A stretch of 64,000 bases of DNA from Streptomyces atroolivaceus (GTDB lineage: Bacteria; Actinomycetota; Actinomycetes; Streptomycetales; Streptomycetaceae), in assembly GCF_000717025.1 (NCBI RefSeq), contig NZ_JNXG01000015.1, positions 1-64,000 of the forward strand, read 5' to 3'. Position numbers and translations under genes: made by a program. Under the pieces are notes generated by a model, which had not been told where the DNA came from, did not search any database, and saw only the letters and a list, made by a program, of their open reading frames with translations. Positions 1 to 8,224 of the stretch are shown here, piece after piece; within the stretch, counting starts at the first letter, position 1, and every line of letters starts with the position of its first letter.

Positions 1-108
1 CAGCGCGGGACGCGTCGCGTCACCGAACGGGTCGTTGCCACGCCAGCCCACGGTCCACAGACCGAAGGTGAACCTGTCCGCGGGAGTGGGAGTGAAGCGT
101 TCCGTCAT
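1..108 (-). CDS. xylA: Xylose isomerase, N-terminal part (gene runs off the left edge)
   Basis: Only the first 36 codons are present. They read [13 protein letters not shown] then [16 protein letters not shown], which matches the conserved amino terminus of actinobacterial xylose isomerases (the [11 protein letters not shown] block followed by DPFGDATR). The enzyme interconverts D-xylose and D-xylulose in the cytoplasm using divalent metal; the catalytic residues lie outside the window. It is divergent from the xylulokinase gene, the usual Streptomyces xylAB arrangement, which strongly supports the call despite the short fragment. The ATG at 106-108 is the natural start because the family motif begins about eleven residues later. 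Confidence 0.93.
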   Translation of the reverse strand, partial: MTERFTPTPADRFTFGLWTVGWRGNDPFGDATRPAL

Positions 109-329
109 GGTGTGTCCGCCTTCGCCTGCCTGGGGTCCGGAGCCGTCGTCACTACCCCGGGCCTATTTGTTCACTGACCTGATTAATTATGCACGCGACA
201 CCGTGCGGACGTAACCCCCCGGAGGACGAAACGGGGGTGACCTCTGTTCCGCACGCCGTCGATCACGTAATTTGTTTGTCGCACTCCCAAAACCCGCACC
301 ACCGGAAACCGCACGAGAAGAGGTAGCCC
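109..329. promoter_or_regulatory. Divergent xylA/xylB promoter region
   Basis: This 221-base gap separates the two divergent xylose genes and must hold both promoters. It has two unusually AT-rich islands for this genome, near 164-190 (including ATTAATTAT) and near 266-281 (AATTTGTTTGTC). The TTTGTT stretches resemble half-sites bound by ROK-family xylose repressors (XylR), but no full inverted repeat is visible, so the operator call is tentative. The xylB ribosome binding site is the GAGAAGAGG stretch just before the ATG at 330. Confidence 0.5.
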
Positions 330-1817
330 ATGCCGCCGCGTACCGTCGTCATCGGCGTGGACAGCTCCACCCAGTCCACCAAGGCTGCAGTCACCGACAC
401 CGAGACCGGTGAGCTGCTCGCCGTCGGCCGCGCCCCGCACGTCGTCACGGGCGAGGGCGGGGCACGCGAGACCGACCCCGAGGTCTGGTGGCGGGCGCTG
501 TGCGACGCCGTCGCGGCCGGGCTCAAGGAGTCCGGGCTCTCCGCGTCCTCCGTCACCGGAATCGCCGTCGCAGGGCAGCAGCACGGCCTCGTGACCCTCG
601 ACGGGACCGGCCGCCCACTGCGCCCCGCGCTGCTGTGGAACGACACGCGCTCCGCGCCGCAGGCGGCCGCGCTCGTCGCCGAGCTGGGCGGCGCGGAGGC
701 GTGGACCGCGCGCACCGGCACGGTGCCCGTCGCGTCCATGACCGCGACCAAGTGGCGGTGGCTGCGCGAGAACGACCCGGAGAACGCCGCGGCCACGGCC
801 TCCGTGCGGCTGCCCCACGACTTCCTCACGGAGCGGCTCGCGGGTGTCGCGGCGACGGATCCGGGTGACGCGTCGGGGACCTGCTGGTACTCCACGGCCA
901 CGGGCGCGTACGACCCGGAGCTCCTGGACCTCCTCGGCCTGGACGTCTCCATGCTGCCGGAGGTCGCCGCCACGGGCGGGACCCGGATCGGTTCCCTGAC
1001 CGAGGCCGCCGCCGAAGCGCTCGGCCTGCCGGCCGGGATCGCCGTCGCGGCCGGCACCGGGGACAACATGAGCGCCGCGGTGGGCCTCGGCCTGGGCGGC
1101 GCGGGGCTGCTGGACCACCCCGTCCTGAGCCTCGGCACCTCGGGCACGGTCTTCGCCGCTTCCCGGACCCGCCCGGCGTCCACGGCCCTCTCGGGGTTCG
1201 CCGCGGCCGACGGTACGTATCTCCCCCTGGCCTGCACCCTCAACTGCACCCTGGCCGTCGACAAGGTGGCCGGCCTGCTCGGCCTGCACCGCGACGACGC
1301 GACGCCCGGCGGCGAGGCCGTGCTCCTCCCGTACCTCGACGGCGAACGCACCCCGGATCTCCCCCGCTCCTCCGGACTTCTCACCGGGCTGCGGCACGAC
1401 ACCACACCGCAGCAACTGCTCGGCGCCGCGTACGAGGGGGCAGCCTTCACCGTGCTGCGGGCGCTCGACGAGCTGCTGCGGGCATGCGGCCTCGACCCGG
1501 CCGACCCCGAGGTCGCCGGCCGGCCGCTGCGGCTGATCGGTGGCGGCGCCCAGGGGCGCACCTGGGTGGAGACCGTGCGCCGGCTCTCCGGCCGTCCCCT
1601 GATCGTGCCGGGCAGCGGCGAACTGGTCGCGCTCGGCGCGGCCGCGCTGGCCGCTTCCGCGGCGGGTGGCGGCGATCCGGTCGCCATCGCGACCCGGTGG
1701 AACGCGAAGTCGGACACCACCGATGCCGAACTCCCGCCGGTGGAAAGGGACATGGAGACCTGGGAGCGGGTCGGTTCGGTGCTGGACACGGCTGCCGAGC
1801 CACTGCTCGGCGGATGA
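330..1817 (+). CDS. xylB: Xylulokinase (FGGY family)
   Basis: A 495-residue cytoplasmic kinase that phosphorylates D-xylulose to xylulose 5-phosphate, the second step of xylose catabolism. The N-terminal phosphate-binding motif GVDSSTQSTKAAV (about residues 9-21) and the sequence GTGDNMSAAVG with the presumed catalytic Asp near residue 243 are typical of FGGY sugar kinases. A C-terminal GGGAQGRTW nucleotide-binding segment is also present. Length is normal for bacterial XylB. The ATG is preceded by a GAGAAGAGG ribosome site. It diverges from xylA. Its substrate could come in part from the alpha-xylosidase of the xyloglucan locus further along the window, although free xylose from other sources would also serve. 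Confidence 0.95.
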   Translation: MPPRTVVIGVDSSTQSTKAAVTDTETGELLAVGRAPHVVTGEGGARETDPEVWWRALCDAVAAGLKESGLSASSVTGIAVAGQQHGLVTLDGTGRPLRPALLWNDTRSAPQAAALVAELGGAEAWTARTGTVPVASMTATKWRWLRENDPENAAATASVRLPHDFLTERLAGVAATDPGDASGTCWYSTATGAYDPELLDLLGLDVSMLPEVAATGGTRIGSLTEAAAEALGLPAGIAVAAGTGDNMSAAVGLGLGGAGLLDHPVLSLGTSGTVFAASRTRPASTALSGFAAADGTYLPLACTLNCTLAVDKVAGLLGLHRDDATPGGEAVLLPYLDGERTPDLPRSSGLLTGLRHDTTPQQLLGAAYEGAAFTVLRALDELLRACGLDPADPEVAGRPLRLIGGGAQGRTWVETVRRLSGRPLIVPGSGELVALGAAALAASAAGGGDPVAIATRWNAKSDTTDAELPPVERDMETWERVGSVLDTAAEPLLGG

Positions 1818-1851
1818 GGAAGAACCCGGGACCGCGTCCGTCGCACGCGTT

Positions 1852-1887
1852 TTGGGATTGACTGTGGATCTTCAATAAGATCCGGCG
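1852..1887 (+). promoter_or_regulatory. Possible leaderless promoter of the VWA gene
   Basis: TTGGGA at 1852-1857 and TAAGAT at 1876-1881 are separated by 18 bases, a reasonable housekeeping promoter. Transcription would start at or next to the ATG at 1888. That fits the lack of a good ribosome binding site before that ATG and suggests a leaderless message. This is inferred from spacing only. Confidence 0.4.
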
Positions 1888-3168
1888 ATGATCATAAGAA
1901 AACGGCTGACGGCCGGGGTGTGCGTCCTGCTCGCCACCCTGGCCGCCGGGCTCGGCACCGCCCTTCCGGCCGCCGCCGACGAACCCCCCACCGCCGCTTC
2001 ACCCAAGGTCGAACTCGTCCTTGACGTCAGCGGTTCCATGCGTACCCGCGACATCGACGGCGAGTCCCGGATGTCAGCCGCCAAGCAGGCGTTCAACGAC
2101 GTCCTGGACGCGGTGCCCGACGAGGTGGAGCTCGGCATCCGTACGCTCGGCGCCGACTATCCGGGGGACGACCGGAAGACCGGCTGCAAGGACACCGAGC
2201 AGCTCTACCCGGTCGGCCCGCTCGACCGCACCGAGGCCAAGACCGCCGTCGCCACCCTGGCGCCGACCGGCTGGACCCCGATCGGACCCGCCCTGCTCGG
2301 TGCCGCCGACGACCTCGAGGGCGGGGACGCCACCCGGCGGATCGTCCTGATCACCGACGGCGAGGACACCTGCGGCCCGCTCGACCCCTGCGAGGTCGCG
2401 CGCGACATCGCCGCCCGGGGGATCCACCTGGTCATCGACACGCTGGGCCTGGTACCGAACGCCAAGATCCGGCAGCAGCTGACCTGCATCGCCGAAGCCA
2501 CCGGCGGCACGTACACGGCGGTCCAGCACACCGACGAACTCTCCGGCCGTGTCAAGCAGTTGGTCGACCGCGCCGCCGAGCCCGTCATCACCCCGGTGGC
2601 GACCGAGGGCGCGGGCAGCTGCTCCGCGGCCCCGGAGCTGAAGGCCGGGCTCTACACGGACCGGCAGGAGATCGGCAAGCACCGCTGGTACCGGGTGGAT
2701 GTCCTGCCCGGGCAGGAGCTGCGCGCCTCGGTGAGCGTCTCGGCCGACCGCGCGGTGAACGACGACTACGGAGTCCTGCTGCGCGCCCTGACCACGCACG
2801 GCCGTGAGATCGTCCGGGGCTCCGAGTCCGGCACGGGGCGCACGGACGCCGTCTCCACCGGGCTGCGCTACCCAAGGTCCGGACAGGACACCCCCGACGA
2901 CACCGACGTGAAGCCCGCCGCCGAGTCCGTGTGCCTCCAGCTCGCCAACTCCTTCTCGGCGCCCGCCTCCGTGAAGACGACGCCCGGCATGCCCGTCGAG
3001 CTGACCATCGACCTCGTGGACGCTCCCGACGAAGCCGCCGACGTCGCCGCGTTCGGTCTGGGCCGGGGCTGGTGGCTGCTGGGCGCGATGGTGCTGACCG
3101 GACTGGCCGCCGGCCTGCTGTCCGGCTGGATCTCACGCCGCCGCGTCGCCGTATGGAGGACCAACTGA
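1888..3168 (+). CDS. Exported, membrane-anchored von Willebrand factor A domain protein
   Basis: A 426-residue protein with a Sec signal peptide (MIIRKRLTAGVC to about Ala30), a VWA domain at about 37-210 and a C-terminal membrane helix near 393-415 followed by a basic tail. The metal-ion-dependent adhesion site is visible as DVSGSM (DxSxS) near residue 46 and ITDGED further on. Family knowledge places such proteins outside the membrane, binding protein or other partners through a metal ion; the ligand is unknown. The stop overlaps the start of the next gene (TGATG), so the two are co-transcribed and probably work together. The call to a family is secure; the biological role is not known. Confidence 0.85.
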   Translation: MIIRKRLTAGVCVLLATLAAGLGTALPAAADEPPTAASPKVELVLDVSGSMRTRDIDGESRMSAAKQAFNDVLDAVPDEVELGIRTLGADYPGDDRKTGCKDTEQLYPVGPLDRTEAKTAVATLAPTGWTPIGPALLGAADDLEGGDATRRIVLITDGEDTCGPLDPCEVARDIAARGIHLVIDTLGLVPNAKIRQQLTCIAEATGGTYTAVQHTDELSGRVKQLVDRAAEPVITPVATEGAGSCSAAPELKAGLYTDRQEIGKHRWYRVDVLPGQELRASVSVSADRAVNDDYGVLLRALTTHGREIVRGSESGTGRTDAVSTGLRYPRSGQDTPDDTDVKPAAESVCLQLANSFSAPASVKTTPGMPVELTIDLVDAPDEAADVAAFGLGRGWWLLGAMVLTGLAAGLLSGWISRRRVAVWRTN

Positions 3169-4010
3169 TGCGTATCACCCGCAGCAGCACCCTGAGGCGT
3201 GGATGCGTGGGCGCGCTGCTGGCAGCGGTCACGCTGCTCACGTCGGCGGGCACGGCCGTCGCCGACGACCCGTCCGCGAGCGCGAGCCCGGCGGACGGCG
3301 AGGCGGCCGGCCCGACGGAGGCGGGTACCACCTTCCGTACCGCCACGGAGATCCAGCAGGAGCAGACGGCCACCGCGGACGCGTCCACGGGTGACTACCT
3401 GTACTGGGTCTTCCCCGCCGACGCCGGACAGCGCCCCACCGTCCGCGCCAAGGTGAGCCTGCCGGAGAGCGCCACCCGGCACGGCGCCTCGACGTGGCAG
3501 GTCGACGTGTACGACGGTCTCCGCCGACGCCAGGCCTGTGTGTACGGCCACCAGACGAGGAAGGCGGCACCGGACGCGGACGCCGTCGAGCTGTCCTGCG
3601 TACTGCGCACCGTGCGCGCCTGGTCCGAGCCGTGGGCGTCGGACCCGCTGCCCGGCAGCTACTACGTACGCCTTACGGCGGTCCGTCCGGCCGAGGAGGA
3701 CCTGGGTCTGCCGGTCCACGTCGAGACCGAGGTGACCTCGGCGGGCCGGGGCGGCGCCCACGACGTGGACGGCGCCCTCGCCGAACCCCTGGTACCGGGC
3801 GTGTCCGCCGTCTCGGCCCAGGACGAGGACCCGGCACAGGGAGGTACCTCGATCGGTGTCGAGCCCGAGGACGGCTGGTCCTCCGGCTGGTGGACCGACC
3901 GCTGGCTGTGGACCGTCGGTGGCGGCGTACTCGCCGCGCTCGCAGCGATGTCCGGCTACTCCCTGGCGCGCGGCAGCGGGCGTCCTTCCCGGGTGCCGCC
4001 GGGGGCCTGA
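3168..4010 (+). CDS. Exported membrane-anchored protein, partner of the VWA protein
   Basis: A 280-residue protein of unknown function. It has a signal peptide (MRITRSSTLRRGCVGAL, cleavage near AVADD), an extracytoplasmic beta-rich region of about 220 residues, and a single C-terminal membrane helix (WTVGGGVLAALAAMSGYSLA) with a short basic tail. The topology mirrors that of the upstream VWA protein, and the ATG overlaps the upstream stop by one base. The start at 3168 is chosen because GGAGGA lies seven bases before it. The two products are likely to form a surface pair. No catalytic motif is seen. Confidence 0.75.
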   Translation: MRITRSSTLRRGCVGALLAAVTLLTSAGTAVADDPSASASPADGEAAGPTEAGTTFRTATEIQQEQTATADASTGDYLYWVFPADAGQRPTVRAKVSLPESATRHGASTWQVDVYDGLRRRQACVYGHQTRKAAPDADAVELSCVLRTVRAWSEPWASDPLPGSYYVRLTAVRPAEEDLGLPVHVETEVTSAGRGGAHDVDGALAEPLVPGVSAVSAQDEDPAQGGTSIGVEPEDGWSSGWWTDRWLWTVGGGVLAALAAMSGYSLARGSGRPSRVPPGA

Positions 4011-4030
4011 CGGCGTGACACCCGCACCGA

Positions 4031-4056
4031 GGGCCGCAGACCACCGTCTGCGGCCC
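4031..4056 (+). terminator. Hairpin terminator after the VWA gene pair
   Basis: A perfect 11-base stem (GGGCCGCAGAC and its complement) with the four-base loop CACC lies 20 bases beyond the stop of the preceding gene. There is no T-run, as is common for Streptomyces terminators. Confidence 0.7.
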
Positions 4057-4161
4057 CCGGGCTTGCCGGTGCCCGGCGCCGGCGACTTCCGCCCGAACCC
4101 GAACGACTGGTACTAGGCTCAGCAACTCACGTACCGCGTACGGCAGATGACGGGAGTTCCC

Positions 4162-5529
4162 ATGTCCGCGGAAACCGGTTCGGCCCTCGACACCGAGCCG
4201 AGCGGCCACCGGCTCGTCCAGGGGCCCAGGGGCCTGCCCTTACTGGGGAGCCTGCCGCAGTTCGGCAAGGACCCCCTCGCCTTCTTCGAGCGCCTGCGCG
4301 GCTACGGGGACATGGTGCGCTGGCGCTTCGGCCGCAACGACTGCGTCTTCATCTCCGATCCCGAGCACATCGGCGAGCTGCTCACCGAGACGGAACGCAC
4401 CTTCGACCAGCCGCTGCTGGGCATCGCCTTCCGTACGGTCATGGGCAACGGTGTCGTCGTCGCGCGCGGCACCGACTGGCGGCGCAAGCGGTCGCTCGTC
4501 CAGCCCTCCGTGCGACCCAGGCAGGTGAAGTCGTACGCCTCCACCATGACGGCGTGCGCGCTGGAGCTGGCGGGCACCTGGTCGGACGGCCGACGCGTGG
4601 ACGTCAAGCGGGAGATGGCGGCCCTGACGCAGAAGATCGCCGTCCGCACCATCTTCGGGGTGGACACACCGGCCGACGCGGAGTCGATGGGCCGCGCCAT
4701 GGACATCGCCCAGCAGGAGATCGGCAAGGAGTTCAGCGGGCTCGGCGCCGTCCTGCCCGACTGGGTGCCGACTCCCGGCCGGAGCAGGATCAGGAAGGCC
4801 GCCGCGGTGATCGACGCGGAGGTCGCACGTGTGGTGGCCCGCCATCGCGACGGGGACGGGGAGCGCCCCGACCTCCTGAGCCGGCTGCTCACCGCGGTGG
4901 ACGAAACCGGGGCGCGCCTCTCCGACAAGGAGATCCGCGACGAGACGGTCACCCTCTACATCGGCGGCCACGAGACGACCAGTTCGACGCTGGTATGGGC
5001 CTGGTACCTGCTCTCCCGCACCCCGCACGCGCTGGCGGCACTCACCGAGGAGCTGGACCGGGTACTCGGCGACCGGGATCCGGGCATCGAGGACTACGCA
5101 CAACTGCCCTACGCCCAGGCGGTGGTGAAGGAGACCCTCCGGCTGTACCCGACGATCTGGCTGGTCACCGGGATCGCCAAGGAGGGAGCCCGGATCGGTG
5201 GCGTCCCGATGCCGGAGGGCACACGGGTGTGGAGCAGCCAGTGGGTCACGCACCGGGACGGACGGTGGTTCACGGAACCCGAGGCGTTCCGCCCGGAACG
5301 CTGGGACGCGGAGGACGGGGACGAGATCCCCGAGTACGCCTGGTACCCGTTCGGCGGCGGCCCCCGGGTCTGTCTCGGTACGCGCTTCGCGATGGTCGAG
5401 TCGGTGCTGATCCTCGCCGTCCTGGCGCGCCGCTTCGAACTGGAGGTGGACCCGGGCACCATCAACCCCGTGCCGACGCTGACGCTGCAGCCGGACCGCG
5501 AGGTCATGGCGACCGTACGGGCGCGCTGA
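4162..5529 (+). CDS. Cytochrome P450 (eukaryotic-like class)
   Basis: A 455-residue haem monooxygenase. The I-helix oxygen-activation motif GGHETTSS, the K-helix ExxR in ETLRLYP, and the haem ligand loop FGGGPRVCLG with Cys near residue 403 are all intact, so it should be active. Length and the PERW motif before the haem loop resemble class-IV, CYP102/CYP4-like bacterial P450s more than the usual 400-residue actinobacterial type. The start at ATG 4162 is preferred to the in-frame ATG at 4147 because GGGAG lies just before it. Residue 27 is encoded by TTA (4240-4242), a codon read by the bldA tRNA in Streptomyces, which may delay expression to late growth. No redox partner is encoded nearby and the substrate is unknown. 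Confidence 0.9.
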   Translation: MSAETGSALDTEPSGHRLVQGPRGLPLLGSLPQFGKDPLAFFERLRGYGDMVRWRFGRNDCVFISDPEHIGELLTETERTFDQPLLGIAFRTVMGNGVVVARGTDWRRKRSLVQPSVRPRQVKSYASTMTACALELAGTWSDGRRVDVKREMAALTQKIAVRTIFGVDTPADAESMGRAMDIAQQEIGKEFSGLGAVLPDWVPTPGRSRIRKAAAVIDAEVARVVARHRDGDGERPDLLSRLLTAVDETGARLSDKEIRDETVTLYIGGHETTSSTLVWAWYLLSRTPHALAALTEELDRVLGDRDPGIEDYAQLPYAQAVVKETLRLYPTIWLVTGIAKEGARIGGVPMPEGTRVWSSQWVTHRDGRWFTEPEAFRPERWDAEDGDEIPEYAWYPFGGGPRVCLGTRFAMVESVLILAVLARRFELEVDPGTINPVPTLTLQPDREVMATVRAR

Positions 5530-5561
5530 ACGCACAAGCGGGTGACGCCGGCCGGGAACGC

Positions 5562-5592
5562 TTGACCTCAACGTTACTTGAGGTCCTAGCGT
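5562..5592 (+). promoter_or_regulatory. SoxR-type operator inside a MerR-style promoter
   Basis: TTGACC (5562-5567) and TAGCGT (5587-5592) are spaced by 19 bases, the over-long spacing typical of promoters activated by MerR-family regulators. Between them lies CCTCAACGTTACTTGAGG (5566-5583), whose arms CCTCAA/TTGAGG are identical to those of the Escherichia coli soxS SoxR box. It sits upstream of the ABC exporter and implies redox-cycling-compound-responsive control. A transcription start near 5599 supports the ATG at 5626 over that at 5596. Confidence 0.88.
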
Positions 5593-5625
5593 GCCATGCA
5601 TACCGACCGACCCCGGAGGCACCGC

Positions 5626-7518
5626 ATGGACATGGAAGTCACGGCGTGGCATTCACTGCACAGCTCGTTGAACGCACAGAAGGACCGCAGGCCGTTCTCC
5701 AGGGCCACGCTGCACCGCATCGCGGCGTTCGCCCGGCCGCACCGGGGCCGGATCGTCCGCTTCCTGCTCCTCAGTGTGGTCACCGCCCTGCTGGCGGTGG
5801 CCACACCGGTGCTGGCGGGGCGCGTGGTCGACGCGATCGTGCAGGACGAGCAGGCCGGAACGGTCACACGTCTCGCCCTGCTCATCGCCCTGATCGCCGT
5901 GGCGGAGGCGGGTCTCGGGCTCCTCGTCCGGTGGCTGTCCGCGACCCTGGGTGAGGGGCTGATCCTCGACCTGCGCACCGCCGTGTTCGACCACGTCCAG
6001 CGGATGCCTGTCGCCTTCTTCACCCGCACCAGGACCGGCGCTCTGGTCAGCAGGCTCAACAACGACGTGATCGGCGCCCAGCGGGCGTTCAGCAACACCC
6101 TCTCCGGCGTGGTCTCCAACGTCGTCACCCTGCTGCTGACCCTGGCCGTGATGCTCACGATCTCCTGGCAGATCACGCTGCTCGCCCTCGTCCTCCTGCC
6201 GGTGTTCGTCGTCCCCGCCCGCAGGATGGGCGCCCGGATGGCGGACCTCCAACGGGAGGCCGCCGGCCACAACGCCACCATGGGCACCCAGATGACCGAG
6301 CGATTCTCGGCGCCGGGCGCGACGCTCATCAAGCTCTTCGGGCGCCCGGCCGACGAGTCCGCCGAGTTCGCCGCCCGCGCGGGGCGGGTGCGTGACATCG
6401 GCATCCGTACGGCGATGCTGCAGTCCACCTTCATCACGGCGCTCACCCTGGTGTCGGCCCTGGCCCTCGCCCTGGTCTACGGGCTCGGCGGCTACTACGC
6501 GCTGCGCGGCAGCCTGGAGCCCGGGGCCGTCGTCGCCCTGGCCCTGCTGCTCACCCGGCTCTACGCACCGCTGACGGCGCTGGCGGGGGCACGGGTCGAG
6601 GTGATGAGCGCCCTGGTCAGCTTCGAACGGGTCTTCGAGATCCTCGACCTCCGGCCACTGATCGCCGAGAAGCCCGATGCCCGCCGGGTACCCGACGGTC
6701 CGGTGTCCGTGGAGTTCGACGGGGTCTCCTTCGGCTACCCCTCCGCCGAGAAGGTCTCCCTCGCCTCGCTCGAGGAGGTCGCCACGCTCGACACGGGGGG
6801 TGGCGAGCAGGTGCTGCACGATGTCTCGTTCACGGCGGAGCCCGGCAAGATGGTCGCACTGGTGGGGTCGTCCGGGGCCGGTAAGTCGACGATCGCGCAG
6901 TTGCTCCCCCGGCTGTACGACACCGATGCCGGCGCCGTGCGGCTGAACGGTGTCGACGTACGGGATCTGACGGCCGAGTCGATCCGGGAGACGCTCGGCA
7001 TGGTCACACAGGACGGCCACCTCTTCCACGAGTCGGTGCGTGCCAATCTCCTGCTCGCCCGGCCGGAGGCCACCGAGGAGGAGATCTGGGACGCGCTGCG
7101 CCGCTCCCGTCTGGACGGCCTGGTGGCGTCACTGCCCGAAGGGCTGGACACGGTGGTCGGCGAGCGCGGCTACCGGCTGTCCGGCGGCGAACGCCAGCGG
7201 CTCACCATCGCACGGCTGCTGCTGGCCCGTCAGCGGGTGGTGATCCTGGACGAGGCGACCGCCCACCTCGACTCCACCTCGGAGGCCGCCGTCCAGGAAG
7301 CACTGGCCGAGGCCCTCGAGGGCCGTACGGCGGTCGTGATCGCCCACCGGCTGTCGACGGTGCGGGCCGCCGATCTGATCCTGGTGGTCGAGGCGGGCCG
7401 GGTCGTCGAACGGGGCACGCACGACGAGCTGCTGGCCGCCCGGGGGCGGTACGAGGAGCTGTACCGCACCCAGTTCGAGCGGCCGGGAGCGGAGGGGGCG
7501 GCCCGGTCCGCCCACTGA
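5626..7518 (+). CDS. ABC exporter, fused membrane and ATPase domains, probable SoxR target
   Basis: A 630-residue half-transporter. Residues about 35-325 form a six-helix exporter membrane domain, and about 365-610 form the ATPase with Walker A GSSGAGKST (near 415), signature LSGGERQR, Walker B VVILDEAT and an H-loop in VIAHRLST. Such half-transporters work as homodimers at the cell membrane, exporting lipids, peptides or drugs. The SoxR-type promoter directly upstream indicates induction by redox-active small molecules, matching the idea that actinomycete SoxR responds to the producer's own redox-active metabolites; an ABC transporter belongs to the known S. coelicolor SoxR regulon. The start at 5626 follows GGAGG. 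A GSS-type Walker A and full motifs suggest it is functional; the substrate is not known. Confidence 0.93.
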   Translation: MDMEVTAWHSLHSSLNAQKDRRPFSRATLHRIAAFARPHRGRIVRFLLLSVVTALLAVATPVLAGRVVDAIVQDEQAGTVTRLALLIALIAVAEAGLGLLVRWLSATLGEGLILDLRTAVFDHVQRMPVAFFTRTRTGALVSRLNNDVIGAQRAFSNTLSGVVSNVVTLLLTLAVMLTISWQITLLALVLLPVFVVPARRMGARMADLQREAAGHNATMGTQMTERFSAPGATLIKLFGRPADESAEFAARAGRVRDIGIRTAMLQSTFITALTLVSALALALVYGLGGYYALRGSLEPGAVVALALLLTRLYAPLTALAGARVEVMSALVSFERVFEILDLRPLIAEKPDARRVPDGPVSVEFDGVSFGYPSAEKVSLASLEEVATLDTGGGEQVLHDVSFTAEPGKMVALVGSSGAGKSTIAQLLPRLYDTDAGAVRLNGVDVRDLTAESIRETLGMVTQDGHLFHESVRANLLLARPEATEEEIWDALRRSRLDGLVASLPEGLDTVVGERGYRLSGGERQRLTIARLLLARQRVVILDEATAHLDSTSEAAVQEALAEALEGRTAVVIAHRLSTVRAADLILVVEAGRVVERGTHDELLAARGRYEELYRTQFERPGAEGAARSAH

Positions 7519-7564
7519 GGCCACAGCCGCCCTTGGAGGTCCCAGGCTCCCGCCCCACACCTGT

Positions 7565-7603
7565 GCGGGCTCCCGCCCCGACCTGTGCGGGGCGGGAGCC
7601 CGC
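7565..7603. terminator. Bidirectional terminator between convergent genes
   Basis: A perfect 16-base stem (GCGGGCTCCCGCCCCG and complement) with a seven-base loop lies between the ABC exporter and the convergent VOC gene. It is symmetrical and could stop transcription from both sides. Confidence 0.8.
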
Positions 7604-7629
7604 AGCCCTGCGTCAGCCGTGGGGCCGTG

Positions 7630-7998
7630 TCAGGCGCCGACCGACGGCTGGTGGAGGCCGAAGGGGGGCCCCTGGTCGTCGTGGCACAGCTGGAAGCGGC
7701 CGAAGCGCGCGACCGTCTCCTCGTCGCCGCCGGCATCGCCCCCCTCGGTGACCGTGCCGCCCAGCTCGCGCACGAGCGTGACGGCCGCCTGCATGTCGTC
7801 GACCCGGAAGAAGACGTACGGCCCCGCTCCCGCATCCCCTCCATGCACTCCACCGGGGGTTTTGGACGTGCGGATCGCGTAGCCGCCGCCCTCCGACGGC
7901 CCGGGCTCGAAGGTCCAGCCGAACAGCCCCGCGTAGAAGGTCCGGGCCCGCTCGGGGTCGGCGACACCCAGCTCGAAGAACGAGACCTCTCCGGCCAC
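7630..7998 (-). CDS. VOC (glyoxalase/bleomycin-resistance fold) family protein
   Basis: A 122-residue single VOC-domain protein containing FFELGVADPERARTFYAGLFGW at its start and a second half beginning at YVFFRVDDMQAAV, the paired beta-alpha-beta-beta-beta units of the fold. Members bind metal and act as glyoxalases, dioxygenases, antibiotic-binding proteins or metabolite sensors; this sequence does not decide between them. The GTG at 7998 is chosen because GGGAG lies seven bases upstream and the domain starts at once; a longer frame upstream has low-complexity proline/arginine content and is unlikely to be translated. Confidence 0.85.
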   Translation of the reverse strand: MAGEVSFFELGVADPERARTFYAGLFGWTFEPGPSEGGGYAIRTSKTPGGVHGGDAGAGPYVFFRVDDMQAAVTLVRELGGTVTEGGDAGGDEETVARFGRFQLCHDDQGPPFGLHQPSVGA

Positions 7999-8224
7999 GA
8001 CGGCTCCCGTGTCCGTGGAAACACCGCTCCGTCCCACCCTGGGGCGGCCACCGGGCGGGGGCATCCGGTGCGGGGGCGGTGGCCGGTGCCCGGTCCGCCC
8101 GTGCGGGAGGTGTCCGGCGTCCCGGCCCACGACACCGGGCGAAGACTCCGGCCGGCCCTCTGGCCCTGAGCGCAACAGTGATACATACTACGGATGTTTG
8201 TTTCATTCGATGTGGAGGGAAACC

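Noticed and set aside
8185..8210. TetR-like operator upstream of the DUF4334 gene
   Set aside because: Symmetry (ACAT..ATGT) is short and interrupted, and no regulator gene is adjacent, so it was only mentioned under the gene.
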